From IMG/VR virus record IMGVR_UViG_3300025872_000036, positions 124,001-188,000 of that record: 64,000 nt of DNA, one strand, 5' to 3'. The position numbers were made by a program, and so were the translations under genes. Within the stretch, counting starts at the first letter, position 1. Each line of letters begins with the position of its first letter. The stretch comes from a virus. Below the pieces are notes generated by a model. It saw nothing but the letters and a program-made list of their open reading frames with translations. It was not told where the DNA came from and did no database searches. Positions 26,569-35,912 of this stretch are shown piece by piece.

Positions 26569-28320
26569 ATGCCATTTCAATTGAGTCCGGGCGTAGTTAC
26601 TACTGAAATTGATCTAACAACCGTCATTCCTGCCGTTTCTACTACAAACGGTGGCTTCGTAGGCGATTTTCCTTGGGGTCCAGCAAATACGGTAGTTACT
26701 GTAGATAGCGAAAACACTCTTGCTGCTATTTTTGGCAAGCCAGACAATACGACATTTATTCCATTCATGACTGCAGCAAGTTTCTTGGCTTACGGAAACA
26801 ATTTGAAACTTGTTCGTGCAATCAATACAAGTTCTAAGAATGCAACTGCAAATGGAACTGGACTATTGATCGAAAATAACGATTCTTGGTTCAACAATTA
26901 TAGAACTTCCGTAACTGCAAATAGTGGTTGGGCAAGCACTAATTTCTTGGGTGTTGCAGCTAAACATCCTGGTACGCTAGGAAACTCAATTAAAGTTGCA
27001 TATGTTTCAGCAGGAAACGCTGCTGTGTTCTCCTCATGGGCTTACGCATCATTCTTTGATGATGCTCCAGGAACATCTCTATATGCAAGTTCTCGTGGTG
27101 CATCAAATGACGAAATTCATATTGCGGTGATTGATGCTACAGGAACGATTGCCCAAGGTGGTACACCAGCGGGAACAAATGCTGCCGGAGCAGTTCTAGA
27201 AACATTTCCAAATCTATCAGTAGCATCTGATGCAAAGAATTCTGATGGTTCACCAAACTTCTACGTTGATGTTCTTGCCACACGTTCAAATTGGATTCGT
27301 TGGCTTGCACATCCAGCTAACACATCAAACTGGGGTGTTGCTACAGCGAACGGTGTAACGTATGTTGGTGTTGGTGGAATGAGTCCAGCTGTTGCAAACG
27401 GAACAACGCTTTCTGGCGGTGCATATACAGCAGCGACTGATGCAGACAAGCAAACTGCTTGGGGTAAACTAAGAAATGCTGATGAAGTTGATGTTTCCTT
27501 ACTTGTTACCGGAGATGCAAGCGGAACTCTAGCACAATACATTATCGATAATGTTGCTGAATATAGAAAAGATTGCGTTGCTTTCATTTCTCCAGCCTCA
27601 GCAAACGTTGTTAATAATCCAGGTAACGAAGTAACAGCGATAACAACGCAAAAGAATACAAACATTAATCGCTCAAGTTCTTATGCAGTATTTGATTCTG
27701 CATGGAAATATATGTTTGACAAGTATAATAACACGTATCGTTATGTTCCTCTAAATGGAGATATTGCAGGTCTATGTGTTCGCACAGACAATACAAATGA
27801 TCCATGGTTCTCTCCTGCAGGATTGAATAGAGGACAAATTAAAAATGTTGTCAAGTTGTCTTGGAATCCAAATAAGACAAATAGAGATGATCTCTACAAG
27901 GTTGGAGTAAATCCTGTTGTGTCCTTCCCTGGTGAAGGTACTGTATTGTTTGGCGATAAAACAATGTTGACAAAACCTAGCGCGTTTGACCGCATCAATG
28001 TTCGTCGTCTATTCATTGTACTTGAAAAGGCAATTGCAACTGCAGCAAAGTATTCACTGTTTGAGTTCAATGACGAATTTACACGTTCACAGTTTGTATC
28101 TCTAGTAGATCCATATCTTCGTGACGTTCAAGGTCGTCGCGGAATCTTTGACTATAGAGTTGTCTGTGACGAAACAAACAATACTCCAGAAATAATTGAT
28201 CGCAACGAGTTTGTAGGTGACATCTATATTAAACCAGCACGTTCAATCAACTTTATTCAGTTGAACTTTGTTGCTGTAAGAACTGGTGTTTCATTTGACG
28301 AAATTGTTGGAAGATTCTAA
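26569..28320 (+). CDS. gp18: tail sheath protein gp18
   Basis: A 583-residue protein (T4 gp18 is 659). The start MPFQLSPGVVTTEIDLTTVI and NGGFVGDFPWGPANTVVTVD are the typical gp18 N terminus (sPGV...EiDlt.vip.....G..G.F.WGP). The conserved C-terminal part WNPNKTNRDDLYKVGVNPVV, GDKTMLTKPSAFDRINVRRL and RRGIFDYRVVCDETNNTPEI forms the contractile lattice. The middle, variable protrusion is shorter than in T4. It is driven by an exact late promoter with a strong ribosome site, as expected for an abundant virion protein. Confidence 0.96.
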   Translation: MPFQLSPGVVTTEIDLTTVIPAVSTTNGGFVGDFPWGPANTVVTVDSENTLAAIFGKPDNTTFIPFMTAASFLAYGNNLKLVRAINTSSKNATANGTGLLIENNDSWFNNYRTSVTANSGWASTNFLGVAAKHPGTLGNSIKVAYVSAGNAAVFSSWAYASFFDDAPGTSLYASSRGASNDEIHIAVIDATGTIAQGGTPAGTNAAGAVLETFPNLSVASDAKNSDGSPNFYVDVLATRSNWIRWLAHPANTSNWGVATANGVTYVGVGGMSPAVANGTTLSGGAYTAATDADKQTAWGKLRNADEVDVSLLVTGDASGTLAQYIIDNVAEYRKDCVAFISPASANVVNNPGNEVTAITTQKNTNINRSSSYAVFDSAWKYMFDKYNNTYRYVPLNGDIAGLCVRTDNTNDPWFSPAGLNRGQIKNVVKLSWNPNKTNRDDLYKVGVNPVVSFPGEGTVLFGDKTMLTKPSAFDRINVRRLFIVLEKAIATAAKYSLFEFNDEFTRSQFVSLVDPYLRDVQGRRGIFDYRVVCDETNNTPEIIDRNEFVGDIYIKPARSINFIQLNFVAVRTGVSFDEIVGRF

Positions 28321-28321
28321 T

Positions 28322-28328
28322 CTAAATA
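28322..28328 (+). promoter_or_regulatory. putative late promoter CTAAATA
   Basis: CTAAATAG 23 bases before the tail tube ATG, with GGAG between them. Same variant as at 6053 and 50279. Confidence 0.5.
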
Positions 28329-28351
28329 GATAAAAGATAGGAGTATCTTAG

Positions 28352-28918
28352 ATGGCTTTTAATATCACGGATTTTCGTTCAACGCTAACTAGAGATGGTG
28401 CTAGACCAAATCTATTTGAAGTTACGATGAATTTTCCTACTAATGTCGTTACAAATGGCGCGATTGCATCAAGAAAATTTACTTTCATGTGTAGATCTGC
28501 ACAACTACCAGGATCAAGTATTGGATCTGTAGTAGTTCCATACTTCGGAAGAGAAGTAAAACTTGCAGGTAATCGCGTATTTGCTGACTGGACCGTAACA
28601 ATCATAAATGATGAAGATTTTGCTATCAAAAATGCATTTGAATTGTGGATGAATGGAATCAATAGTCATTTTGGAAATAGAAGAAATGGTTCTTTTGCAT
28701 CGGCAACTTCTTACACCAGTGATGCTACTGTCAAACAGTATGGAAAAACTGGAAGTAGAATAAAAGATTATCAGTTTGTTGGTATGTTTCCGATTGATCT
28801 TGCTCCAATTGATCTTGATTGGGGTGCAAATGATGCGATTGAAGAATACGCAGTAACATTCCAATATCAGTATTGGTTGTCAAATACTACAGATAGAAGA
28901 TCTTCGGTTTTTGGCTAA
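28352..28918 (+). CDS. gp19: tail tube protein gp19
   Basis: A 188-residue protein (T4 gp19 is 163). ITDFRSTLTRDGARPNLFEV at the N terminus, FMCRSAQLPGSSIGSVVVPY, FGREVKLAGNRVFADWTVTI, NDEDFAIKNAFELWMNGINS and a C-terminal IEEYAVTFQYQYW follow the gp19 pattern (R.NlF.v.....) closely. It polymerises as hexamers into the inner tube inside the sheath. It lies between sheath and portal as in T4. A ribosome site (ATAGGAG) precedes the ATG. Confidence 0.94.
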   Translation: MAFNITDFRSTLTRDGARPNLFEVTMNFPTNVVTNGAIASRKFTFMCRSAQLPGSSIGSVVVPYFGREVKLAGNRVFADWTVTIINDEDFAIKNAFELWMNGINSHFGNRRNGSFASATSYTSDATVKQYGKTGSRIKDYQFVGMFPIDLAPIDLDWGANDAIEEYAVTFQYQYWLSNTTDRRSSVFG

Positions 28919-28966
28919 GATATAATAAAAAGTTTTATATCATGATATTTTTGAAGGGAAAAGTAA

Positions 28967-30736
28967 ATGGCTAATTGGAAGTTATTTGGATTCCAGATAA
29001 CGAACGAAAAAACCAAGAAGCAGGAAGGGCAACAGGACGCCAAGAATATAACAGAAAAGTCCTTTGCCCTTCCTCAAAACGACGATGGTGCCGTTACGCT
29101 TCAGACCGGAGCGTATTTTGGCACCTACGTTGATTTGGAAGGTGTTGTTCGTAACGAAATAGAACTCATTACACGTTATCGTGAAATGGCAATGCAGCCT
29201 GAACTGGAGACTGCAATTGACGATATTGTCAATGAAGCCATTGTCATGCAAGGACACACTCAACCACTAACAATCAATCTTGATGATCTCAAGCAACCAG
29301 ATTCAATCAAGAAAAAGATTCGCGAAGAATTTTCAAACGTTCTCAAGATGTTGAACTTTGGTAACATGGGTTCAGAACTATTTCGTCGTTGGTACATTGA
29401 CGGAAGAATGTTCTATCATGTGATCATTGATGAATCTAGACCAAGAGATGGTATCAAGGAACTCCGTTATATTGATCCAAGACGCATTCGTAAAGTGCGT
29501 GAAATTCAAAAGACAAAAGATGCAGCAACTGCTGCAGATATTATCAAGACAGTAAGAGAGTATTATCTCTACAATGAACGCGGTATCATTGGCGCACACT
29601 CAAACTTGGGCATGAGAATTGCTCCAGACTCTGTCATCAATGTGAATTCTGGATTGATGGATTCTCGTCGTGCAATGGTTCTATCATACTTACACAAGGC
29701 AATCAAGCCATTGAATCAGCTTCGTATGGTTGAAGATGCTACAGTCATCTATCGTCTATCAAGAGCACCAGAACGTCGTGTATTCTACATCGACGTTGGT
29801 AATCTACCAAAGGTCAAGGCTGAGCAATATCTTCGTGACTTGATGGTCAAGTATCGTAACAAACTTGTGTATGATTCAAGCACAGGTGAAATCAGAGATG
29901 ATCGCAAGCATCTATCAATGCTTGAAGACTTTTGGCTACCCCGCCGTGAGGGTGGCAAAGGTACCGAGATCCAAACTCTTCCAGGCGGACAGAATCTTGG
30001 TGAAATGGAAGATGTCAAGTACTTTGAACGCAAACTATACAAGTCATTAAGCATTCCTATTTCTCGTCTTGAGATGCAACAGGGCTTCTCAATTGGCCGC
30101 ACATCGGAAATTACTAGAGATGAATTGAAATTCTCAAAGTTTGTGTTTAGGCTTCGTAACAAGTTTTCCACACTATTTGACGAAGCACTCCGTGTTCAAT
30201 TGTCACTAAAAGGTATTTGCACAGTTGAGGAGTGGGAAGACTTTAAAGAAAACATCTATTATGATTTCATTACGGATAACAACTTCGATGAGTTGAAGAA
30301 GGCAGAACTTATCCAGAATCGTATCACGGTTCTACAATTGGCAGATCCATACATTGGCAAATACTTCTCGATTGAATGGGCTCGCAAGAACATTCTCAAT
30401 CAAACAGATGATGAAATTGCTGAAATCAAGAAGCAAATTGAAGAAGAACAAGAAGAAATGATGGTAATGGCGCAGAAACAAGCCGAATTAGCACAAGCAG
30501 CTACGCCACAAGATCCTCAAGCACAACAGCAACAACAAGCTGATCCAAACAATCCTATTGCACCACAACAAGATGGTCAACAACAGCAGCTTGATGTAGA
30601 CACAGCATTTCAAAACACGACATCTCCAGGAGTCTCTCCATTGGATGATGCGGCATCTCAGCAATTGAAAGTTGAGAATAAAACCAATCTAAATAATATA
30701 CTAAGAATAATCAAAGATCGGAGAAATGTTCTATGA
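28967..30736 (+). CDS. gp20: portal protein gp20
   Basis: A 589-residue protein (T4 gp20 is 524). The conserved core includes YVDLEGVVRNEIELITRYRE, PELETAIDDIVNEAIV, DGRMFYHVIIDESRPRDGIK, ELRYIDPRRIRKVRE and RAPERRVFYIDVGNLPKVKA, EQYLRDLM. It also has FSIGRTSEITRDELKFSKFV. The C-terminal 90 residues are Gln/Pro-rich (PQDPQAQQQQQADPNNPIAP) and longer than in T4. The portal is the dodecameric vertex on which the prohead starts and through which DNA is packaged. It overlaps the next gene by four bases. Confidence 0.96.
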   Translation: MANWKLFGFQITNEKTKKQEGQQDAKNITEKSFALPQNDDGAVTLQTGAYFGTYVDLEGVVRNEIELITRYREMAMQPELETAIDDIVNEAIVMQGHTQPLTINLDDLKQPDSIKKKIREEFSNVLKMLNFGNMGSELFRRWYIDGRMFYHVIIDESRPRDGIKELRYIDPRRIRKVREIQKTKDAATAADIIKTVREYYLYNERGIIGAHSNLGMRIAPDSVINVNSGLMDSRRAMVLSYLHKAIKPLNQLRMVEDATVIYRLSRAPERRVFYIDVGNLPKVKAEQYLRDLMVKYRNKLVYDSSTGEIRDDRKHLSMLEDFWLPRREGGKGTEIQTLPGGQNLGEMEDVKYFERKLYKSLSIPISRLEMQQGFSIGRTSEITRDELKFSKFVFRLRNKFSTLFDEALRVQLSLKGICTVEEWEDFKENIYYDFITDNNFDELKKAELIQNRITVLQLADPYIGKYFSIEWARKNILNQTDDEIAEIKKQIEEEQEEMMVMAQKQAELAQAATPQDPQAQQQQQADPNNPIAPQQDGQQQQLDVDTAFQNTTSPGVSPLDDAASQQLKVENKTNLNNILRIIKDRRNVL

Positions 30737-31116
30737 GCAATGCAGTTGTAAGAACAATCGTAGAAAATATTGTCAATGACAAGTTTGAAAGTCTAAAAGA
30801 AGATCTTTCCAAAGCAGTTTCTGCCAAAGCAGTAAATGTTCTTGAAAGCAAGAAAGCAATGATTGGTAAAACATTCTTTGAAGAAAAAAAAAAGATAAAT
30901 GAAGGCTTTAAGATAGGTGACAATGTAAAAATTCATCAAGATTTGAACGACACTGGTAAAATTGTAGGATCTGATGATCACAATTATCATGTTGATGTTG
31001 GTTCAAAATTGAGAAGACATTTTGTTGGAGATCCGCGTAGCAACGTTATACACATGCCAAAAAATAATATTCATCAATTAAATAAATATCGCGCAGGAAT
31101 TCCGCATAATAATTAA
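30733..31116 (+). CDS. prohead-region protein (position of gp67), unknown
   Basis: A 127-residue protein starting in the ATGA overlap with the portal gene. The N-terminal half is helical and charged (AVVRTIVENIVNDKFESLKE, DLSKAVSAKAVNVLESKKAM); the C-terminal half is more beta-like (GDNVKIHQDLNDTGKIVG). T4 has the prohead core genes 67 and 68 between 20 and 21. Similar openings (i...ve.iv.dn..d.k..v...i..ka...le..K...g..yF) occur at this place in marine T4-like phages. I infer a prohead core or assembly role but cannot confirm homology to gp67. Confidence 0.55.
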   Translation: MSNAVVRTIVENIVNDKFESLKEDLSKAVSAKAVNVLESKKAMIGKTFFEEKKKINEGFKIGDNVKIHQDLNDTGKIVGSDDHNYHVDVGSKLRRHFVGDPRSNVIHMPKNNIHQLNKYRAGIPHNN

Positions 31117-31134
31117 GATAGAAGACTATAAGAA

Positions 31135-31632
31135 ATGAAGACACTAAGCAAATTTTTTTCTGAAACCGAGCAATCAAATATTGATGATTCTATAGTCATG
31201 GAAGATCTTTCTTTCAAGTCAGATCCCCCAAACATCATTATGTTGAAACGCAAGGCTATTCGCGTTTTTCCGGACGGAAGAAAAGTTGCTTTATATTATG
31301 CAGATAAGATTCATCAGTATGTAACAATACCTTATTCTGACATGATGCACGGAAATAAAGGCATTGTTCAAGTGCATGAAGCAAAACAAGATCGTAGAGG
31401 CAACATGCCTGCTCTTCAAGATATAGTTCAAAAAGGTAATCCTGGAATGTTGACATTTGATAACGGCGGTCAACAAAAAGTTGATGTCATGACTGCACAA
31501 GCAATCATCAATGTTTACAACAAAGTAAATTTGACCAATCGCTACAAGATTGAAAGAATGATTAATAAAGATCAAAATAACTTTGCCAAAGTTGCAGCAT
31601 TTGCACATGGCGCACATACGGATGGAATGTAA
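31135..31632 (+). CDS. capsid-region protein, unknown function
   Basis: A 165-residue protein, MKTLSKFFSETEQSNIDDSI. The centre has KRKAIRVFPDGRKVALYYAD then KIHQYVTIPYSDM, a probable beta sheet, and the C-terminal part is helical (VMTAQAIINVYNKVNLTNRY). No family is recognised; a counterpart occurs between portal and protease in other non-enteric T4-like phages, by my recollection. It lies 18 bases after the preceding gene and three bases before the next, within the prohead operon, so a capsid role is likely. Confidence 0.5.
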   Translation: MKTLSKFFSETEQSNIDDSIVMEDLSFKSDPPNIIMLKRKAIRVFPDGRKVALYYADKIHQYVTIPYSDMMHGNKGIVQVHEAKQDRRGNMPALQDIVQKGNPGMLTFDNGGQQKVDVMTAQAIINVYNKVNLTNRYKIERMINKDQNNFAKVAAFAHGAHTDGM

Positions 31633-31634
31633 AG

Positions 31635-32105
31635 ATGGCAAATACATCACAGAAACTTGTGGATTCTGAAAGAAGAGTTGTATACAAGTGGACAGGTAAT
31701 ACTGCTGAATCTGCTGTATTAAAAATTGATGCGGGTGCGTTGAATTTTTCATTGAATGCAAACAATCAACTTCTTGGCAGTGGCACGGATCGTAAAACAG
31801 CATATAGATTATCATTGAAAAAAGTTATCTATGATGTTGTAGCAGGTCAAGCAGGAAATGGTTACGTTGAACTTTATTGGACCGGTACACCAAATCAAAC
31901 TTTGGTAACTTTGTCTGGTCAAGGTCAAATGGATTTTGCTGAAGGTGGTGATGGCATCATAATATTGAACAACGCATCTGGTGCTGGTTCAAATGGAAAT
32001 GTAGGATTGCAAACTGTAAATTTTGCTGCTACAGGTTGCTCTTATACAATTGTTGCTGATTTTAGAAAACATTCTGAAGACTATTCAACCTTTGATAGGG
32101 ACTAA
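31635..32105 (+). CDS. beta-rich capsid-region structural protein
   Basis: A 156-residue protein: MANTSQKLVDSERRVVYKWT, then GYVELYWTGTPNQTLVTLSG, QGQMDFAEGGDGIIILNNA and SYTIVADFRKHSEDYST. The alternating strands and the late SYTiv.dfrK...dY pattern fit a conserved virion protein seen between portal and protease genes in marine T4-like phages, recalled without search. It may be a head decoration or vertex protein; that is inference. Spacing to neighbouring genes is only a few bases on each side. Confidence 0.55.
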   Translation: MANTSQKLVDSERRVVYKWTGNTAESAVLKIDAGALNFSLNANNQLLGSGTDRKTAYRLSLKKVIYDVVAGQAGNGYVELYWTGTPNQTLVTLSGQGQMDFAEGGDGIIILNNASGAGSNGNVGLQTVNFAATGCSYTIVADFRKHSEDYSTFDRD

Positions 32106-32109
32106 ATAA

Positions 32110-32574
32110 ATGTCATCAACTAAAAAAATAATAGAATCTATCATACTAGATGACTTTAATAGCGCAAATGAAAGTCTTTCAGAATCATTTGTTGAAATTT
32201 TGAAAGACAAACTTTCAGAGGCAAAGAAGATTGTTGCTGCAAAGTATGGTGTAGCTGAACTTGCTGAAGCACTAGAATCAATTGATGAAGAAAATCTTGA
32301 TGAAGGAACAAGAATTAGAATTGTAAAAGCGCGTTTGCGTAGAAAAAATGGAAAAATTGTTGTACAACGTCGCAAAAAAGTTCTTGGTTCTGGTTTGAAA
32401 GGCAAAGGCTACAAGATGGGGCCAGATGGTAGACCAGTTCGCATGTCTGCCGGCGAAAGACTTCGTCGTCGTCGCGCAAGACTAAAGGCCGAAAGAAAAA
32501 GAAAAAGTATTCTTGCCAGAATACGAAGAAATAGAAAAATGACTATGAGAAAAAGAACAGGTATGGGACTATGA
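32110..32574 (+). CDS. gp68: prohead core protein, gp68-like
   Basis: A 154-residue protein. The N-terminal two-thirds are mixed and partly acidic (SLSESFVEILKDKLSEAKKI, LESIDEENLDEG), and the C-terminal third is extremely basic (RRRRARLKAERKRKSILARI). The centre RIRIVKARLRRKNGKIVVQR and the basic tail resemble T4 gp68 (141 residues), a minor prohead core protein encoded just before gene 21, the same position as here. It probably binds the acidic scaffold or is packed into the core and cut by gp21. It overlaps gp21 by four bases. Confidence 0.75.
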   Translation: MSSTKKIIESIILDDFNSANESLSESFVEILKDKLSEAKKIVAAKYGVAELAEALESIDEENLDEGTRIRIVKARLRRKNGKIVVQRRKKVLGSGLKGKGYKMGPDGRPVRMSAGERLRRRRARLKAERKRKSILARIRRNRKMTMRKRTGMGL

Positions 32575-33218
32575 AACTCATAAAAGAAGTCGTAGAAGAA
32601 GTTCGTTATTTGACTGAAGAAGGTCCTGCAGGAAATAAAGAACACTTCATTGAAGGTGTTTTCTTGCAAGCCGAGCGTCAAAATCGTAATGGTAGAGTAT
32701 ATCCAATGGATATCCTACAAAGAGAAGTATCTCGTTATACTACAAACTATATCATGCAAAATCGTGCATTTGGTGAACTGGGTCATCCAGATACACCAAC
32801 AATCAATCTTGATCGTGTATCACACATGATCAAGGATTTGAAACAAGAAGGCACAAATTATGTGGGTAAAGCCAAGATTTTGGATACTCCTTATGGAAAG
32901 ATTGTGAAGAATCTAATTGATGAGGGCGCCAGATTGGGCGTATCTTCTAGAGGACTGGGATCGCTAAAGCCTAAGAATGGTGTAAATCTCGTACAGGATG
33001 ATTTTTATTTGGCTACAGCGGCAGACATAGTTGCAGATCCTTCTGCACCTGATGCTTTTGTTAGAGGTATCATGGAAGGCAAAGAATGGATTATTGAAAA
33101 TGGTCAATGGAAAGAAGTTGACTACGATCATGCAAAAAAGGCTTTGAATGAGGCTAATAGAAGAGACATGGAAGATGTCAAACTTCGCCTATTCAAAAAT
33201 TTTCTCTCAAAACTCTAA
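32571..33218 (+). CDS. gp21: prohead protease gp21
   Basis: A 215-residue serine protease (T4 gp21 is 212), herpes-assemblin-like peptidase family. Catalytic residues visible: His72 in FGELGHPDTP and a Ser in GVSSRGLGSL (residues 125-126). The start YFLTEEGPAGNKEH-like LTEEGPAGNKEHFIEGVFLQ and ERQNRNGRVYPMDILQREVS are conserved. It processes scaffold, core and capsid proteins during head maturation. It follows the gp68-like gene with a four-base overlap and precedes gp22 with its own late promoter. Confidence 0.95.
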   Translation: MKLIKEVVEEVRYLTEEGPAGNKEHFIEGVFLQAERQNRNGRVYPMDILQREVSRYTTNYIMQNRAFGELGHPDTPTINLDRVSHMIKDLKQEGTNYVGKAKILDTPYGKIVKNLIDEGARLGVSSRGLGSLKPKNGVNLVQDDFYLATAADIVADPSAPDAFVRGIMEGKEWIIENGQWKEVDYDHAKKALNEANRRDMEDVKLRLFKNFLSKL

Positions 33219-33222
33219 AATA

Positions 33223-33230
33223 TATAAATA
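33223..33230 (+). promoter_or_regulatory. T4-type late promoter TATAAATA
   Basis: Exact TATAAATA 26 bases before the scaffold ATG; AAAGGAG ribosome site follows. It drives the scaffold and major capsid genes. Confidence 0.8.
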
Positions 33231-33256
33231 GTCTAATATAAAGGAGCAAAAACAAA

Positions 33257-34462
33257 ATGGCAAAGAAAAATCTAGCAGAAGCAGCTGCCGCAATTCTTTC
33301 AGGCAACATGGCTTCTCTAAAACCAATGTCAAAGGGTGGCGAGGCTTTCGGTCAAGCCGGTGCTACACCAGCTGTAGCCACACCTGGTCAAGAAGGTTCA
33401 CCACAAACAATTCAGCCTGCTATTGCATCAGCTGACGAAGCCGGCGTATCAAAGGCTACCGCTGCTGCTCCAACAGCAACTCCTCCAGGAGCAAAGCCAG
33501 CTCCAGCTGAGCCAATGCAGAAGGCTCCACCTCAAGTCAATGAAGAAGACGATGAGGAAGAAAAGAAAATGCATAATGAAGAATCTGATGATATGAAAAA
33601 AGAAACATATCACATGAAAAATGAAGAGAAAGACGAAGACGAGGAAGAAGAGAAGTCTGAAAAAGACGAAGACGAGAAAGAAGACGATGAAGACGACAAG
33701 AAGGCCATGAAAGAAGATCTTGACGCTCTTTTCCACGGCGAAAATCTTTCCGAAGATTTCATGAACAAGGCTGCAACCATTTTTGAAGCTGCTGTAACTG
33801 CAAGAGTCAATTCTCTTGAAGAGAAGATCCAGGAACAGTATGCTGAAATCCTTGAGCAAGTAACAGAAGAACTCAAGGAAGAACTAACAACAAAGGTTGA
33901 CGACTATCTAAATTATGTCGTTGAAGAATGGGTTAAGGAAAACGAATTGGCAGTAGAGTCTGGTCTACGTTCAGAGTTGACCGAAGACTTCATTGCTGGT
34001 CTCCGCAACCTATTCGTTGAACACTACATTGACATTCCAGAAGAGAAAGTTGATGTAGTTGAGGAAATGACCTCAAAGGTCGTTGAACTTGAAAGCAAAT
34101 TGAATGAACAGATCTCTTCTGCAGTTGAGATGAGAAAACTAATCATCGAATACGCAAAGAGAGAAGCATTCCATGATATTTGTGAAGGACTAACATCAAC
34201 TCAAGTTGAGAAGATGAAGTCATTGTCTGAAGGTGTTGAATTCTCAACAGTTGAAGACTACACACAAAGTCTCTTGACTCTTCGCGAAAATTATTTCCCA
34301 ACAAAGTCTCCAGCAAAGTCAAACAACGAAAGACTTGATGAAGAAACTGATGTTGTGGAAGAGACACAGAGAACGAGTCTTGAAGAAGCAAAGGCTAACA
34401 AGATTGCTGACCCAGTAATGGAAGCATATGTTAAGTCAATCAGTCGCACAATAGTAAAATAA
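33257..34462 (+). CDS. gp22: prohead scaffold core protein gp22
   Basis: A 401-residue protein, longer than T4 gp22 (269). The N-terminal 90 residues are Ala/Pro-rich; residues about 95-155 are extremely acidic (EDDEEEKKMHNEESDDMKKE, EEEEKSEKDEDEKEDDEDDK). The C-terminal part is a long coiled-coil-prone region (AVTARVNSLEEKIQEQYAEI, LRNLFVEHYIDIPEEKVDVV) that matches gp22. It forms the internal scaffold on which gp23 assembles and is then degraded by gp21. The acidic linker is the expansion relative to T4. Confidence 0.9.
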   Translation: MAKKNLAEAAAAILSGNMASLKPMSKGGEAFGQAGATPAVATPGQEGSPQTIQPAIASADEAGVSKATAAAPTATPPGAKPAPAEPMQKAPPQVNEEDDEEEKKMHNEESDDMKKETYHMKNEEKDEDEEEEKSEKDEDEKEDDEDDKKAMKEDLDALFHGENLSEDFMNKAATIFEAAVTARVNSLEEKIQEQYAEILEQVTEELKEELTTKVDDYLNYVVEEWVKENELAVESGLRSELTEDFIAGLRNLFVEHYIDIPEEKVDVVEEMTSKVVELESKLNEQISSAVEMRKLIIEYAKREAFHDICEGLTSTQVEKMKSLSEGVEFSTVEDYTQSLLTLRENYFPTKSPAKSNNERLDEETDVVEETQRTSLEEAKANKIADPVMEAYVKSISRTIVK

Positions 34463-34485
34463 ATTTTTTAAAGGAGTTAACTTAA

Positions 34486-35823
34486 ATGCAACTTACTGAA
34501 CAATTAGTACAAAAGTGGGGTCCAGTTCTGGAACATCCAGATCTCCCAAAGATTGCCGATCCGTATAAGAGAGCTGTTACGGCTATGGTACTTGAGAACC
34601 AACAGATTGCTTCTGCTCAGCAGGCAGCATTCATGGGTGGTGATCGTAGTTTCCTAGCAGAATCAGCACCAACAAACGCAACCGGCGCATCAATCAGCAA
34701 CTACGATCCAATCCTAATCTCATTGGTTCGTCGTGCGCTTCCAAACTTGATCGCATACGATATCTGCGGCGTTCAGCCAATGACAGGCCCAACAGGCTTG
34801 ATTTTCGCAATGCGCGCAAAGTACGATTCACAGACTGGTACAGAAGCCCTGTTCACAGAAGCAAATACCAAGTTCTCTGCTGCTAACAAACTTGGTGCAA
34901 ATGGTGCATCTCAGAATCATCAGTCTTCTGGTGGCGAAGGTTATGTTGACTATACTCTTGCCAACACAGGTAACGGTATGACAACAGCCCAGGGTGAAGC
35001 ACTAGGTGACTCTGGTACAAATCTATTTGCTGAAATGGCATTCTCAATCGAGAAAGTTACAGTAACTGCTCGTGAGCGTGCATTGAAGGCAGAATACACT
35101 CTAGAACTTGCACAAGACTTGAAGGCAATTCATGGTCTTGATGCTGAGACAGAACTTGCAAACATTCTGTCAACAGAAATTCTAGCAGAAATCAACCGTG
35201 AAGTTATCCGCACAATCTATGCAACAGCAAAGTTGGGCTGCTCTTCAGGTACAACAACTGCCGGTACATTTGACTTGGATACCGACTCAAATGGTCGTTG
35301 GTCAGTTGAAAAGTTCAAGGGTCTTATCTTCCAGATCGAACGCGAAGCAAACGTAATTGCTCGTGCAACTCGTCGTGGCAAGGGTAACATCGTAGTATGC
35401 TCATCTGACGTTGCTTCTGCAATGGCAATGGCTGGCGTTCTACAGTACACCCCAGCACTTCAGGCCGATCTACAGGTAGACGACACAGGTAACACATTTG
35501 CTGGTCTTCTACACAACCGTATCAAGGTCTACATTGATCCTTACTACGGTCAGACATCTGGTGCAACAAATGCAGCAGAACTTGTAACAGTTGGTTATAA
35601 GGGAACATCACCTTATGACGCTGGCTTGTTCTACTGCCCATACGTTCCACTACAGATGGTTCGTGCAATCGGACAAGACACATTCCAGCCACGTATCGGA
35701 TTCAAGACACGTTACGGAATGGTAGCAAATCCGTTCGCAGAAGGTGCAACAGCAGGTTTGGGCGTGCTTTCAAATCGCTCAAACAACTACTATCGTATCT
35801 TCAGAGTTACAAACTTGATGTAA
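34486..35823 (+). CDS. gp23: major capsid protein gp23
   Basis: A 445-residue protein (T4 gp23 is 521). Diagnostic parts: PILISLVRRALPNLIAYDIC, GVQPMTGPTGLIFAMRAKY, FSIEKVTVTARERALKAEYT and LELAQDLKAIHGLDAETELA, LLHNRIKVYIDPYY, FQPRIGFKTRYGMVANPFAE. The order and the HK97-like fold region are as in other gp23 proteins; the T4 insertion domain is absent or reduced. Codon use is the most biased of the late genes, as expected for the most abundant protein. A strong hairpin terminator follows directly. Confidence 0.97.
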   Translation: MQLTEQLVQKWGPVLEHPDLPKIADPYKRAVTAMVLENQQIASAQQAAFMGGDRSFLAESAPTNATGASISNYDPILISLVRRALPNLIAYDICGVQPMTGPTGLIFAMRAKYDSQTGTEALFTEANTKFSAANKLGANGASQNHQSSGGEGYVDYTLANTGNGMTTAQGEALGDSGTNLFAEMAFSIEKVTVTARERALKAEYTLELAQDLKAIHGLDAETELANILSTEILAEINREVIRTIYATAKLGCSSGTTTAGTFDLDTDSNGRWSVEKFKGLIFQIEREANVIARATRRGKGNIVVCSSDVASAMAMAGVLQYTPALQADLQVDDTGNTFAGLLHNRIKVYIDPYYGQTSGATNAAELVTVGYKGTSPYDAGLFYCPYVPLQMVRAIGQDTFQPRIGFKTRYGMVANPFAEGATAGLGVLSNRSNNYYRIFRVTNLM

Positions 35824-35857
35824 TTCTAAGAACAAAAAGAAAGCAAGACTACAACTT

Positions 35858-35887
35858 GAGGGGGAACTTCGGTTCCCCCTCTTTTTG
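35858..35887 (+). terminator. rho-independent terminator after major capsid gene
   Basis: A 10-bp perfect stem (GAGGGGGAAC / GTTCCCCCTC) closed by the very stable TTCG tetraloop and followed by CTTTTTG-like T-rich sequence. It lies 35 bases after the gp23 stop and just before a late promoter. Confidence 0.95.
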
Positions 35888-35889
35888 TT

Positions 35890-35897
35890 TATAAATA
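35890..35897 (+). promoter_or_regulatory. T4-type late promoter TATAAATA
   Basis: Exact TATAAATA, 15 bases before the ATG at 35913, starting three bases after the T-tract of the gp23 terminator. It restarts late transcription after termination. Confidence 0.75.
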
Positions 35898-35912
35898 TCG
35901 TAGAGGTAAAAC

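Noticed and set aside
32099-32106. ACTAAATAAATG just before the gp68-like ATG as a late promoter
   Set aside because: It is only about three bases from the ATG, so transcripts would start inside the gene; it is formed by the previous stop codon.
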